DNA of 64,000 nt from Flavisericum labens (GCF_045446075.1 NZ_JBJJBQ010000012.1:1-64000), one strand, 5' to 3'; shown: positions 54,171 through 63,794, counted from the first letter of the stretch. Made by a program: numbers and translations. Notes: generated from the sequence alone by a model not told the origin.

Positions 54171-54860
54171 ATGTATAAAGGTTACATTCCTGAAGATAAA
54201 GTTTTTCTTGCTGTAGACTGTATCATTTTTGGATTTGATGATGACGATTTAAAAGTACTCCTCATTCAAAGAGATTTTGAACCTGAAAAAGGCAAATGGT
54301 CTTTAATGGGTGGGTTTTTAAAACAATCGGAAACCTTAGATGATGCTGCTGCCAGAATTCTTTACAGGTTAACCGGTATGCGCGATATTTATATGGAGCA
54401 GCTATACTCCTTTAGTGACATTGATAGAGACCCGGTTGAGCGTACCATTTCTACATCGTACTATGCTATTGTAAATATTGAAAACCAAAATGAAAAATTG
54501 GTCGAAGGCCACAACGCGAAATGGTTTAGCCTTTCAAAAGTGCCTAGCCTTATTTTTGACCATGATGCTATGTTAGACAAGGCCATAAAAAGGCTAAGAA
54601 GAAGAACTTCCATAAACCCCATTGGGTTTGAGTTATTACCCGAAAAATTCACCATGCGGCAATTACAAAAACTCTATGAAGCCATATTGGATAAAAAGCT
54701 AGATAAAAGGAACTTTGTTAACAAGATACGGTCTATGGATATTTTAATTAAGTTGGATGAAAAAGATATGACCTCTTCTACCAAAGGCTCTTTTCTTCAC
54801 ATGTTTGACCAAGATAAGTACAACGAAAAACACGATAATAATTTTTATTTGAAGCTTTAG
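54171..54860 (+). CDS. araR: Nudix-derived arabinose regulator AraR
   Basis: Cytoplasmic transcription factor of 229 residues. Residues about 8-140 are a Nudix fold with the opening FLAVDCIIFGF and LLIQR. The Nudix box starts normally (GGFLKQSETL, about 47-56), but the metal-binding REUxEE core is replaced by RILYRL (62-67), so hydrolysis is not expected. Residues about 145-229 are a winged-helix domain (FTMRQLQKLYEAIL, KRNFVNKIRSMDILI). The layout is that of the Nudix-related AraR described in Bacteroides thetaiotaomicron, where the Nudix part senses L-arabinose. It is divergent from the susC operon, between two copies of the palindrome found at all the arabinose promoters of this window, which supports the name. 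A terminator follows. Confidence 0.88.
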   Translation: MYKGYIPEDKVFLAVDCIIFGFDDDDLKVLLIQRDFEPEKGKWSLMGGFLKQSETLDDAAARILYRLTGMRDIYMEQLYSFSDIDRDPVERTISTSYYAIVNIENQNEKLVEGHNAKWFSLSKVPSLIFDHDAMLDKAIKRLRRRTSINPIGFELLPEKFTMRQLQKLYEAILDKKLDKRNFVNKIRSMDILIKLDEKDMTSSTKGSFLHMFDQDKYNEKHDNNFYLKL

Positions 54861-54882
54861 TGTTTTAAATATTGAATTAAAA

Positions 54883-54911
54883 AAAACAGCCCGCAAATTG
54901 CGGGCTGTTTT
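54883..54911. terminator. Bidirectional terminator between araR and the pectin susD
   Basis: A-run, perfect stem AAAACAGCCCGCAA / TTGCGGGCTGTTTT and T-rich flank. Lies between convergent genes and marks the border between the arabinose and pectin loci. Confidence 0.92.
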
Positions 54912-54935
54912 AGTTATATTAATTTCTATTTTTTA

Positions 54936-57053
54936 CTACTCAGATGCGTGACCGTATCCTTGCGTAATATTTCCATTTGAAGAAGCAATTGTTTCAAAAG
55001 GAATAGCTCTAGCATATCGAGGTGGTTGCCCTTCTGCATAGTAAGAATCTGGATAGCCTTTAAAAATATCTGAAGTATATTGACTCTCGTTATCGATAAT
55101 TCCTTGTCCCCAAGGTTGCTTTTCGTAACCATCAGCTTCTAAAGCAGCAGCAACTGCACCATCTGGGTCTATATATTCGTATAAACCTCTAATGGCCAAA
55201 TTAACTTTATCACTGCTAAGCGTAGCAATATAATCCGTCCACAAATCACTAGTACCTCTCCATCCTGGCACTAACACCGGATATGTTGGGTCTGCGGTAG
55301 TAATTCCATCTGGTGTTTGAGTAGTCAATAAGTTTAAAGAAGGATCTACATCCTCTTTGATATTAACATACTTGGTCCACACCCAGTTAGATATGGTTAC
55401 TCCAGTTTCCGCAAATGTATAATATCCATTCGCTTTTAAGCCTTCAACCATTTCTATTTGTCTGTCTCGAAGTTTAACAATTCGCTCAGGCATAGTTCCG
55501 TAAAGCGTCATATCCCAACGTGTTTTACCTTCTGCAGCTAGCTCTAATTTACGTTCTTGAGCTATCCCATCAAGCAATGCCTGACCTGAAAGCCCATTAA
55601 CATAACCTGTAACATGAGTTGCCTGATCTGCTGCCGAAAACGCACGACTACGAACTTTAGTTAAATATGTTTTAGCAGTAGCTTCATCACCTGTTGCGGC
55701 AGAAGCGTAAGCTAAATCTAACATTACATCAGCCATTCTTAACTGTTGCCAGTTACAACCTGATTGACGTTGGCGTGTAGTGTATGGACTTTCAAAACGC
55801 GATTCGTCCAATTTATTATTAGCTAGTCCTCCCTTTTCACGGCTACCAGGTTGAAAGTTAATTAATACCTCTGATGCGGCACCCGAATTTGCTGTAACGC
55901 AAGCTGTTACATCGCGACGTTTATCGCTTGGCATAAAATCACCATAATAAAAACTTACATACACACGGCTTTGCCCATAATTTTTACATGGATAAGCATT
56001 TCTACCACCACCACCAGAAGGGCGACCGAACGAATAAGGAAAATCTGAGTTTTGACCTCTAGTGTAACCTGCCTCAAAAATAGACTCTGGACTCACCTCC
56101 AAATCCATTAAGTATTGGAAGTTTCTTTGAAAAGGATTATTAAAACCTGCTCCCCGATCATCTGTCTCAATCAACATTGCCGAACCTGGGTTGTTAACTA
56201 CTTTTAAGTAATATTCTTTAGCGATTTCCATAAAATCCATCCAATCTGCACGTCTTGCATATACGGCCTGCCAAGTTGAATTTTCAATACCTTTTTGATC
56301 TAAGGTTACATTTCCATAATCAACGTCTGTTCGGCGTAACTGATAACCAGCAGCATCAAAAGCCAATCGGCCTATAAGGGCATCAACATACGTACCAGAA
56401 AAACGTTCTGCTGTTAAACCACCTTCACCTAACCTGTACATTAACGGAACAGCTTCTTGAAGGGCAGCAATTTCTTTTTCATAAACAACATCTCTAGAAG
56501 TTAAACCTAATGTATCAGTTTGTGATGTTGATCTAATTGGATAATCAAAGTAAGGTACATCACCAAAGTAGCGAACCAATAACTTGTAACATGTACCACG
56601 GAAAGCTAATGCCTCACCATATAATTGTGTCCAAGCATTAGTTTCACCTTTAGCAACTGCAGACTGATATTCTTGCTTACCTTCTAAAGCATCTAACATT
56701 AGGTTAACTCGGTTAATTATCAGATATGATTCATTCCACTCACTAACATTTTCTGCGTTAATAGTATATTCTGTAGCAAACAAACCTTCTGGGATGTGAC
56801 GCCCTTGCGAACTATAATTTTCTGGGTGACGCCCTTCATCAGACCCTACTACTTCAGTTTCATAATACATTAACCTGTCTAAATCATGCCAAACATCGTA
56901 CATTCCGGCCAACACCTTAAACGCTTCACTTGGTGATGCAAACACGAAATCTTCATCAACACTAGAAGGATTCTCAGTGTCTAAAAAATCTTTCTTACAT
57001 GACGTATTTGCCAAAACAAATACCGTAAGCATTAAATAAATTACTTTTTTCAT
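54936..57053 (-). CDS. RagB/SusD family lipoprotein of the pectin locus
   Basis: Surface nutrient-binding lipoprotein of 705 residues, longer than the usual 500-650. Lipobox TSC at residue 19, followed by KKDFLD, a very common SusD start. The N-terminal helical part shows ASPSEAFKVLAGMYDVW, INRVNLMLDALEG and LYGEALAFRGTCYKLLVRYFGDVPYF; the C-terminal RagB/SusD part shows WQQLRMADVMLDLAYA and ERKLELAAEGKTRWDM. It is 11 nt downstream of its susC partner and ends at a bidirectional terminator. No AraR-type site is near. By neighbours, a pectin or rhamnogalacturonan fragment is the likely ligand. Confidence 0.92.
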   Translation of the reverse strand: MKKVIYLMLTVFVLANTSCKKDFLDTENPSSVDEDFVFASPSEAFKVLAGMYDVWHDLDRLMYYETEVVGSDEGRHPENYSSQGRHIPEGLFATEYTINAENVSEWNESYLIINRVNLMLDALEGKQEYQSAVAKGETNAWTQLYGEALAFRGTCYKLLVRYFGDVPYFDYPIRSTSQTDTLGLTSRDVVYEKEIAALQEAVPLMYRLGEGGLTAERFSGTYVDALIGRLAFDAAGYQLRRTDVDYGNVTLDQKGIENSTWQAVYARRADWMDFMEIAKEYYLKVVNNPGSAMLIETDDRGAGFNNPFQRNFQYLMDLEVSPESIFEAGYTRGQNSDFPYSFGRPSGGGGRNAYPCKNYGQSRVYVSFYYGDFMPSDKRRDVTACVTANSGAASEVLINFQPGSREKGGLANNKLDESRFESPYTTRQRQSGCNWQQLRMADVMLDLAYASAATGDEATAKTYLTKVRSRAFSAADQATHVTGYVNGLSGQALLDGIAQERKLELAAEGKTRWDMTLYGTMPERIVKLRDRQIEMVEGLKANGYYTFAETGVTISNWVWTKYVNIKEDVDPSLNLLTTQTPDGITTADPTYPVLVPGWRGTSDLWTDYIATLSSDKVNLAIRGLYEYIDPDGAVAAALEADGYEKQPWGQGIIDNESQYTSDIFKGYPDSYYAEGQPPRYARAIPFETIASSNGNITQGYGHASE

Positions 57054-57064
57054 AATATTTTTTT

Positions 57065-60000
57065 TTAAAATTCAATATTAACACCAAACGTAAATGAACG
57101 TGAACGTGGATATGCTCCATAATCCCATCCTGGCGTAGGATAACTCGTAGAATTTTGTTTTTCATTTACGTTAACCTCCGGGTCAAAACCACTATAGTCT
57201 GTTAATGTGAATACATTAAAAATAGAACTATATACGCGGAACCTGTTTATTCCAAATTTATCCACTATACCTTGAGGCAATGTATACCCTAAAGTTGCCG
57301 TATTTAACCTAAGGTATGAGCCATCTTCTATAGCAAAAGATGACATGGCGGCATACTCTCCATAAGGCAAGTATGTACTCGCATTGGCATTCAAGGCATC
57401 TAATGCCGCAGGTTCTACTACTCTTGTCAATTGACCATTTACAATATCGTGAATTTTATAATGACCTGCAAGCTCTTGAATTCTATTTCTAAAAAGGCCT
57501 GACTCCTTGTTACCTAAATAAGCCTCAAGGTGTGTTGCATTATAAATATCATTGCCATAACTCCAAGTAAAATCTAATCCGAAGTCGAAGTTTTTATAGT
57601 TTCCATTTAGTGAAAAACCACCAGTATGAACAGGGTTGGGATCACCAATAATTCCAACATCATCAAAATTAATGATACCATCACCGTTAGAGTCACGCAA
57701 TTTTTGAACACCCGGATAAGCTACTTGATCCCCTGGTTTGTTACTTACGGTACCATATAAAGGACCAAGAATACCACTATCTAAATCTGGAACGCCAGCT
57801 TTTAATGTATAGGTTTGGGTACCAGCATCATAATCAAAATCATCTGTAGTATACCATCCTTCATAAACAAAACCTCTCATTAAACCAACAGGCTCTCCTA
57901 CTTCAAGGGAATAATCTTGGGAAGGCTGTAAACGCACACCAGCCCAAGCCGATGAATAAGGTCCACTAACTGCATCAACTACCTGGTCAACATTGTTTTT
58001 ATTAAAGTTGATATTAAAGCTACCTGATAAATTAAAATCTTCAGTTCTTATAATATCACCAGAAAATGAGATTTCAACCCCCTTATTACTGGTTGACCCA
58101 ACATTGGCATAAGTCGCTTCAAAACCTGTTAGCCCAGAAACAGGAAATCTAAAAATAAGGTCTTCTACAGTGTTTTTATAGACCTCAACGGCACCATTTA
58201 GCCTACCTCCAAACAGCGTATAATCAATACCTAAGTTTCTGGTAATTGTAGTCTCCCATTTAATATCTGGGTTGGCAATTTCCGCTGCTGGATTATATCG
58301 GGCTTGTCTTACTTCGTTAATTGAATATCTGGTTGTTCCAGGAAACCAACTTTGCTTAAATTTCTCGTTTCCTATATCATCATTACCTACGGAACCGTAA
58401 GAAACCCTTACTTTTAAGTCATCTAACCAACTTACATCTTTTAAGAAATCTTCTTCAGAAGCTCTCCACGCCAGGGCTCCTGCAGGGAAATAACCCCATT
58501 GATTAGCAGATGCAAATCTAGAAGATCCATCAGCACGAAATGTACCTGTAAGCAAATACTTATCTTTGAAAGCATAGTTAAGTTGTCCAAAGTAAGATTC
58601 TTGATTGAACGGTTGCCCTATGTTTGACCCTAAGTCAAAATTTACTTCACCCTCTTTGGTCAAAAATTGATCCATATTCGCCCAAGCGCGTTCTGCATCA
58701 TAAGCCTCTGGGAATTTTTGGCCATAAACATTGGTAGACTCAGAACCAGATTCTGCTACTTCCATACCAGCCATTACACTAAGTTTATGATCTTCTCCTA
58801 AGCCTTGCACTTCATAGTTTAAGGTATTAAACCAACGGTAATTCCAACCTTGAGCATGCTGAATAGAAGCATTACCAACGACTATTGTTCCATCAGGTTC
58901 TGTGATTGTATTTGCTATACCACCGTTCCATTCTTTACTAACCCTCCAATTGTTACTCAAGCTAAAGTTTGTTTTAGCCGTAAGACCATCTATGATTTCC
59001 CAACTAAGCGAAGTATTTGCAACTAAAGAACGATTAACATTATCTAATTGGCTACTATTTAATTGAGCAATTGGGCTAAATTCATCCTGAAGTATACCAT
59101 TATAATCACCTAATTGGGTATTACTTGTTACGTCTGAATCACCAAGTACATCAGCACTATCAATTGGACGGAACCAATATCCTTGAGAGTTCCCTCCGTT
59201 ATCACCAACTGAAATTTGAGCATATCTGGTATTCAGGGAGAACTTTAATTTATCACTTAAATCTTGATCTAATCTTAATTGAACATTGGATCTTTTATAA
59301 GACGATCCCACTTTGTTACCCTCTTGATCGATATGGTTTACCGCCAAAAGATACTTCGTGTTATCATCACCACCAGATAGATTTATACTATGGTTGTGAG
59401 TAAATGCACTGTTATACAACTCTTTTGTATAGTCTCTACTTGACACGTTTCTATAATAATCAATACCTTGTGAATTACTTCCATTTTGCCCACCTATTAA
59501 CCAAAGCTTTTCCCAGGCGTCGGTATATTGTGAACCAATGGCATCGGCATAAGCCCAGTTGAAAGCTATATAATCATATCCATTCATTACCGGTATATAA
59601 TCAGGAATTACACTAAATTGTGTAAATCCGTCATAAGTTACTTTAGGTTTACCCGAAACACCATTTTTGGTGGTAATGATTACAACACCATTTGCTCCTC
59701 GTGCACCATAAATTGCAGCGGCAGAAGCATCTTTTAAAACATCAATACTTTTAATTTGGTTACTAGGAATGTTATTTATCGATGCAACCGGAAAGCCATC
59801 TACTATAAATAAGGGATCATTACTTTGTGATATAGACCCACCTCCTCTTACTCTTATCGCTATTTCTGCTCCAGGACGACCATCTTGAGTTATCACGCGT
59901 ACACCAGGTAATTTACCCTGTAATGCCTGACCAACATCAGGTACCGGCACTGCAGCTAGTTTTTCACCTGTTACCGAGGCAACAGCACCGGTAAGATCTC

Positions 60001-60355
60001 TTCTTGTTGTACTACCATAACCAATAACTACAACTTCATCTAAAACACCAGCTTCCTCTACCATGGTAACATTGATAGAAGACCTTCCGTTAACGGAAAC
60101 CTCTTGTTTCTTGTAGCCTAAATAGTTAAAAACCAAAATATCGGTTGATGCGGTTTTAATAGAATAATTCCCGTCAAAATCTGTAGTTGTTCCAGTAGAA
60201 CTGTTTTTAATAATAATCGAAACCCCTGGAAGAGGCACACCAGCTTCATCTTGCACCGTACCCGACACGTTTACTTGGGCCTGGGCGTATATTGGCAAGC
60301 ATAAAAGCACTACCAATAGAAAAAAGCAGTGTTTAAAATTCTTTTTTGTTTTCAT
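57065..60355 (-). CDS. SusC/RagA family TonB-linked transporter of the pectin locus
   Basis: Outer-membrane TonB-dependent channel of 1,096 residues. Parts: signal peptide (1 to about 26, cut near AQAQ), carboxypeptidase-D-like domain (about 28-110, VSGTVQDEAGVPLPGVSI), TonB box EVVVIGYG, plug (about 125-235, ALQGKLPGVRV, NQIKSIDVLKDASAAAIYGARG) and a beta-barrel ending FGVNIEF. Partner of the following SusD. It differs clearly from the arabinan SusC in this window in signal, plug and length. It has a long upstream region (60356-60885) with its own promoter and a LacI-type palindrome. Confidence 0.95.
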   Translation of the reverse strand: MKTKKNFKHCFFLLVVLLCLPIYAQAQVNVSGTVQDEAGVPLPGVSIIIKNSSTGTTTDFDGNYSIKTASTDILVFNYLGYKKQEVSVNGRSSINVTMVEEAGVLDEVVVIGYGSTTRRDLTGAVASVTGEKLAAVPVPDVGQALQGKLPGVRVITQDGRPGAEIAIRVRGGGSISQSNDPLFIVDGFPVASINNIPSNQIKSIDVLKDASAAAIYGARGANGVVIITTKNGVSGKPKVTYDGFTQFSVIPDYIPVMNGYDYIAFNWAYADAIGSQYTDAWEKLWLIGGQNGSNSQGIDYYRNVSSRDYTKELYNSAFTHNHSINLSGGDDNTKYLLAVNHIDQEGNKVGSSYKRSNVQLRLDQDLSDKLKFSLNTRYAQISVGDNGGNSQGYWFRPIDSADVLGDSDVTSNTQLGDYNGILQDEFSPIAQLNSSQLDNVNRSLVANTSLSWEIIDGLTAKTNFSLSNNWRVSKEWNGGIANTITEPDGTIVVGNASIQHAQGWNYRWFNTLNYEVQGLGEDHKLSVMAGMEVAESGSESTNVYGQKFPEAYDAERAWANMDQFLTKEGEVNFDLGSNIGQPFNQESYFGQLNYAFKDKYLLTGTFRADGSSRFASANQWGYFPAGALAWRASEEDFLKDVSWLDDLKVRVSYGSVGNDDIGNEKFKQSWFPGTTRYSINEVRQARYNPAAEIANPDIKWETTITRNLGIDYTLFGGRLNGAVEVYKNTVEDLIFRFPVSGLTGFEATYANVGSTSNKGVEISFSGDIIRTEDFNLSGSFNINFNKNNVDQVVDAVSGPYSSAWAGVRLQPSQDYSLEVGEPVGLMRGFVYEGWYTTDDFDYDAGTQTYTLKAGVPDLDSGILGPLYGTVSNKPGDQVAYPGVQKLRDSNGDGIINFDDVGIIGDPNPVHTGGFSLNGNYKNFDFGLDFTWSYGNDIYNATHLEAYLGNKESGLFRNRIQELAGHYKIHDIVNGQLTRVVEPAALDALNANASTYLPYGEYAAMSSFAIEDGSYLRLNTATLGYTLPQGIVDKFGINRFRVYSSIFNVFTLTDYSGFDPEVNVNEKQNSTSYPTPGWDYGAYPRSRSFTFGVNIEF

Positions 60356-60602
60356 ACTTATTTGTTTAGTTTGTCTGTTTTTGAGTTTTTACTGATTTTA
60401 ATTTGAGTTTTTTTAATTAATCATAGGCATAAAGTTTTATAAGAGTTAGTATGTAATGTTAAAATTTTTGTTTGGAATTTCTTTTTAAGAAGATTTTTTA
60501 TGCAGTAATTACGTCCCATATATTCCTTCCATATTTAGCGTAAAACATTTAAAATCATATAAATCCTTTTGTGGGTATCGATTTATTTCGAATACAATCA
60601 GT

Positions 60603-60618
60603 TTGCAATCGATTACAA
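60603..60618. promoter_or_regulatory. LacI-type operator-like palindrome upstream of the pectin susC
   Basis: TTGCAATCGATTACAA is a 16-bp palindrome with one mismatched pair and a central CG, the general form of LacI-family operators. It lies between the promoter and the susC start, about 250 nt before the ATG. No LacI gene is in the window. Confidence 0.45.
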
Positions 60619-60790
60619 TAATAAAAAAAAATAAAACCTTAACAAAATATTAATAAGGGTTTTATTGTATTATCAGAAATTTAATTTTGCCTGTTATTTT
60701 TTAAGTCTATGTTGATTTTTTGCCTTTATTTTAACACATCATCATCCATTAAAACACTTTTGTGTTTATTGCATACAATAGACTACAAAG

Positions 60791-60822
60791 CAAACGTAAT
60801 ATTTTCAACCTAAAAAAAACAA
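60791..60822 (-). promoter_or_regulatory. Promoter of the pectin susC-susD operon
   Basis: On the minus strand TTG (60822-60820), 21 nt, TACGTTTG (60798-60791), an exact fit to the -33/-7 pattern with the preferred spacing. Nearest strong match upstream of susC; a closer promoter cannot be excluded. Confidence 0.5.
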
Positions 60823-60885
60823 ATAAAAGAAAGCACAACTAAACAAAAATAAAAGAAATTCCAGAAGACCTTTTAAAAATTCGTA

Positions 60886-61668
60886 TTATTTTATGTGAAG
60901 AGATAAAGCTTCAATTACTTTTTCAAGTTCCGCCAAGGCCAATTTAGCCACCTCATTTGCTCCTAAATTTGACAAATGGGTATTATCATTTTTACCATTT
61001 TTGTAATACGGATGTTCTCCTTCTTCAAAATGTAAATGTAGTTTTTTTGAACCCTCAACACCATATCTTTCTTCTAAGTGCTCTGTAAAATATTGAAGGT
61101 CGATAAAAGGTACGTTAAGTTCCATTGCTACCAACCTAGTTTCTAGAGGGTATTCACCATGGGTGTCGATAAGGGTGCCATGCTCATTAAAATTTCGCCT
61201 TGCAATAGATGAAAACAACACAGGAGTGGCTCCTTTTTCCCTGGTTTCTTCAACAAACCGCATAAGATTATGCCTGTAAGTAACATGCGGATTTGTGTAT
61301 CGGTCGGGCGATTTAAATTTTTGGTCGTTATGCCCAAATTGGATGAACACGTAATCGCCATGCTTCAAAGTTTTTAAAATAGAATCCCAACGTCCTTCGC
61401 CAATAAAGCTGCGGCTACTTCGGCCATTTACTGCCCGATTATCAATTGTGACGTTTTCCTTAAAGTACTGTGGTAAGACCTGCCCCCAACCATGTTCTGG
61501 ATTGTTTTCAGGATTCTTTTTGTTGGCCATAGTAGAATCGCCAATTAAATAAATGGTGAAATCATTGGTTACAGTTTCCTTTTCTGTCTTTTCCTTTTGA
61601 CCAACTTTATTATTACAGCCAAAAAGAGTAATTAAAAATAAAAGTGACATTGTTCTAAAAACGTTCAT
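60886..61668 (-). CDS. CE12 rhamnogalacturonan acetylesterase-like SGNH hydrolase, lipoprotein
   Basis: Exported esterase of 260 residues with a lipoprotein signal (TLFGC, Cys18). The SGNH catalytic blocks are all present: GDST (nucleophile Ser, about residue 46), VNGRSSR (Gly), FGHNDQ (Asn) and DNTHLS (Asp and His near 235). The NGRSSRSF and WGQVLP segments are those of rhamnogalacturonan acetylesterases, which remove acetyl groups from the galacturonic acid of rhamnogalacturonan I so that lyases can cut it. Its ATG lies 14 nt inside the end of the preceding PL10-CE8 gene, indicating translational coupling. Confidence 0.9.
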   Translation of the reverse strand: MNVFRTMSLLFLITLFGCNNKVGQKEKTEKETVTNDFTIYLIGDSTMANKKNPENNPEHGWGQVLPQYFKENVTIDNRAVNGRSSRSFIGEGRWDSILKTLKHGDYVFIQFGHNDQKFKSPDRYTNPHVTYRHNLMRFVEETREKGATPVLFSSIARRNFNEHGTLIDTHGEYPLETRLVAMELNVPFIDLQYFTEHLEERYGVEGSKKLHLHFEEGEHPYYKNGKNDNTHLSNLGANEVAKLALAELEKVIEALSLHIK

Positions 61669-63676
61669 ACCAGTTTAGTTTTGATTTGTTGTTTTGTGTA
61701 GTTAGAATATTTTGTTTTGTATATTTTTTTGCTTCATGCTTTTTTAATTGGTGTGACCAATCTACTCTTTTTTCAGGTTGATAACCTGGGCCAGAACAAT
61801 TGTATTCGGCATAGAAAGATTGAACTTCGGCTTCTTTTTTGCCCCAATTGTTCCAACCATCTGGAAGAATATGGCTTCCCATTTCGCAATTGATAAACAC
61901 TGTTTTTGCATTAAATCGCCAAGGCCTTCCCAAATAAACTTTTTTAACATTTTTTTCAGCGGTCAGTTTACAGTTTTTAAACACATAACCAAATTTTTGT
62001 CCCTGTGGTGTTGAGGCAGCCGTTATATAAGAATCTGATTTGCTGTGCAACCTACAATTTTCAAAAAGAACAGTCGCACCTCCAAAAATAAAGTCAACTG
62101 CGCCCTCAATATAACAATCTTTAAAATACTGCTTAAACCCTTCTCCAGCCGTATAAAGGGTATCTTGAGAACCTATTAGTGCACAATTTTTAAAATAACA
62201 TCGGTTTGCATTTACCGAAAGCGCCACGGCTTGCCCAACAGGACCCGCGACGTTTTTTATGGTTAGGTTTTTTGCTAAAAAATCGTCTCCTTCCACTAAA
62301 AGCGTTGATGTATGAAAGGTGCTGTTTCTACCTAAATTTATTTTTTTGAAAAAATCATCATAGACAATTACGGTATTTTCTTTGCTTTCGCCAATGAGCG
62401 AAACGTGTGTATTCCATGAATAAACATGAACCTTTTCGTTATAAACGCCATTTTTAATATTAATAATGACTCTTTGATAAGGAAAGGATTTGGAAGCATT
62501 AATGGCTTCTTGGATGGTTGTAAAATCACCACTTCCGTCTTTGGCCACAACCATATTATATTCATCTTTAGGATTTTTATTAGTCCTTTTTGCAGTGTGT
62601 TTGGACTTCCATTTCTGATACAAATCCAAAACTTCCTGAGGGTCATCAGTATACCATGCATAACCACGCCTGCGCTCTAACCCAATTTCGGCCATGGTTG
62701 ATTTTTTTATACCATCTCTATCACAGAAAAAAGGTGTATTATCTTCCAACTCCATAAATCTCGCCCAAAGCGGTTTAGCATCAGAATCTTCTATAATTTT
62801 CTTATCAACAAAACGGCCTTTATCATTTAAAACATAATCTTGCCTTATGCCAGTAACCTTTACAGCTTCAAACCACTCAACTGCCTTTTTTATAGCATTT
62901 TTTATCTCTTCTGAAGGCTTTTCAATTGACATAAGCAGCAGAACAATACCAGCTGATTCTTTTCCGCTTAGTGAGGGCAGCTCATAACTTCTTGCTTTAG
63001 CAGGTTCTAATGTCTTTTCGTGATGTTGCGCACACCAACCAGTTAATACCCCGTTTTGTTTGTATTGGGTTTTTAAAATACAGTCCACTCCTTTATTAAA
63101 TGCCATCTGTATCTTTTCTATGATTTCGTCCGACGGCTTTATGGAAATCTTATGAGGATTGTCCTTTAAATCTTTTAGCAGATTTAAAATATTCACCATA
63201 GAATCATCATTGAAGGTAATATGGCTATAATAACCTTCTCTTAAAGGGTAGAATTGTGGCCAACCACCATTTTCATATTGAGCTTCTAAAATATATTCTA
63301 ATCCCTTAAGGAATGCCGCTTTATAGCGCTCATCTGGCACTTGACGGTACATTTTTGATAGAAAGCGCATTTCTTGGATAGTTGCTCCGTTATCAGTAGT
63401 AACATCATTTGTGCTACTTTTTTGCTGCTTCAGTTCGGCTTTCTTATTTTCGGAAAGTTGCTCATGCATTTTTATATTTTTTGGCCAGCCACCAATATCG
63501 CGTTGATAAAGCAAAACGTTATTGGCTATTCGTTTTGCTTCTTGGGTAGCAAACCAATTACCATCTGCTTTGTACACGATACGCCGCCAAGAGACGTCAT
63601 GAACTTGCCCTATAACACTAGAGCTTAACAAATGGAAAGCAAAAAAAATGGTGATAAAGTATTTAGGAGATTTCAT
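61655..63676 (-). CDS. Pectate lyase (PL10) - pectin methylesterase (CE8) fusion, exported
   Basis: Two-enzyme protein of 673 residues with a Sec signal (about 1-24, cut near VIGQ). Residues about 25-350 are a PL10 pectate lyase (RDIGGWPKN, TDNGATIQEMRFL, YENGGWPQFYPL, HITFNDDSMVN and RRRGYAWY). Residues about 372-660 are a CE8 pectin methylesterase in the right-handed helix form: AKDGSGDFTTIQEAI, NGVYNEKV, GQAVAL, QDTLY, DFIFGGA with the nucleophile Asp, and YLGRPWR. The esterase end would remove methyl groups and the lyase end would cleave the resulting polygalacturonate, so demethylation and cutting are joined in one chain. First gene of a two-gene unit with the CE12 esterase. Confidence 0.93.
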   Translation of the reverse strand: MKSPKYFITIFFAFHLLSSSVIGQVHDVSWRRIVYKADGNWFATQEAKRIANNVLLYQRDIGGWPKNIKMHEQLSENKKAELKQQKSSTNDVTTDNGATIQEMRFLSKMYRQVPDERYKAAFLKGLEYILEAQYENGGWPQFYPLREGYYSHITFNDDSMVNILNLLKDLKDNPHKISIKPSDEIIEKIQMAFNKGVDCILKTQYKQNGVLTGWCAQHHEKTLEPAKARSYELPSLSGKESAGIVLLLMSIEKPSEEIKNAIKKAVEWFEAVKVTGIRQDYVLNDKGRFVDKKIIEDSDAKPLWARFMELEDNTPFFCDRDGIKKSTMAEIGLERRRGYAWYTDDPQEVLDLYQKWKSKHTAKRTNKNPKDEYNMVVAKDGSGDFTTIQEAINASKSFPYQRVIINIKNGVYNEKVHVYSWNTHVSLIGESKENTVIVYDDFFKKINLGRNSTFHTSTLLVEGDDFLAKNLTIKNVAGPVGQAVALSVNANRCYFKNCALIGSQDTLYTAGEGFKQYFKDCYIEGAVDFIFGGATVLFENCRLHSKSDSYITAASTPQGQKFGYVFKNCKLTAEKNVKKVYLGRPWRFNAKTVFINCEMGSHILPDGWNNWGKKEAEVQSFYAEYNCSGPGYQPEKRVDWSHQLKKHEAKKYTKQNILTTQNNKSKLNWYERF

Positions 63677-63763
63677 ATATATAATAGTCTAAATAGGTTT
63701 AGTTTATAACTGACAAACTAACAAAAATATTTCACAATTAAAGATTTTGAAATATTTTTAAAT

Positions 63764-63794
63764 AAAAAAAAGGGATACCAAAATAGATATCCCT
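63764..63794 (-). terminator. Terminator of the upstream T9SS protein gene
   Basis: Stem AGGGATA / TATCCCT with an A-run that reads as a T-run on the minus strand, 22 nt beyond the stop of the partial gene at 63816. It separates that gene from the PL10-CE8 gene, whose own promoter may include TATTTTTG at 63722-63729 (minus strand). Confidence 0.75.

Larger units (their letters stand above)
60356..60885. other. Long leader/intergenic region of the pectin susC
   Basis: About 530 bp without a gene. It contains a good promoter on the minus strand at 60791-60822, which implies a leader of about 430 nt for susC, and a near-perfect palindrome at 60603-60618. The rest is AT-rich with poly-A/T runs. 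The AACACTTTTGTGTTT at about 60757 is symmetric in the opposite sense to the AraR-type sites. No riboswitch recognised. Confidence 0.4.

Noticed and set aside
60756..60772. A further AraR-type site (AACACTTTTGTGTTT)
   Set aside because: The half-sites are in the reverse arrangement (ACACTT first) and the spacing is wrong.
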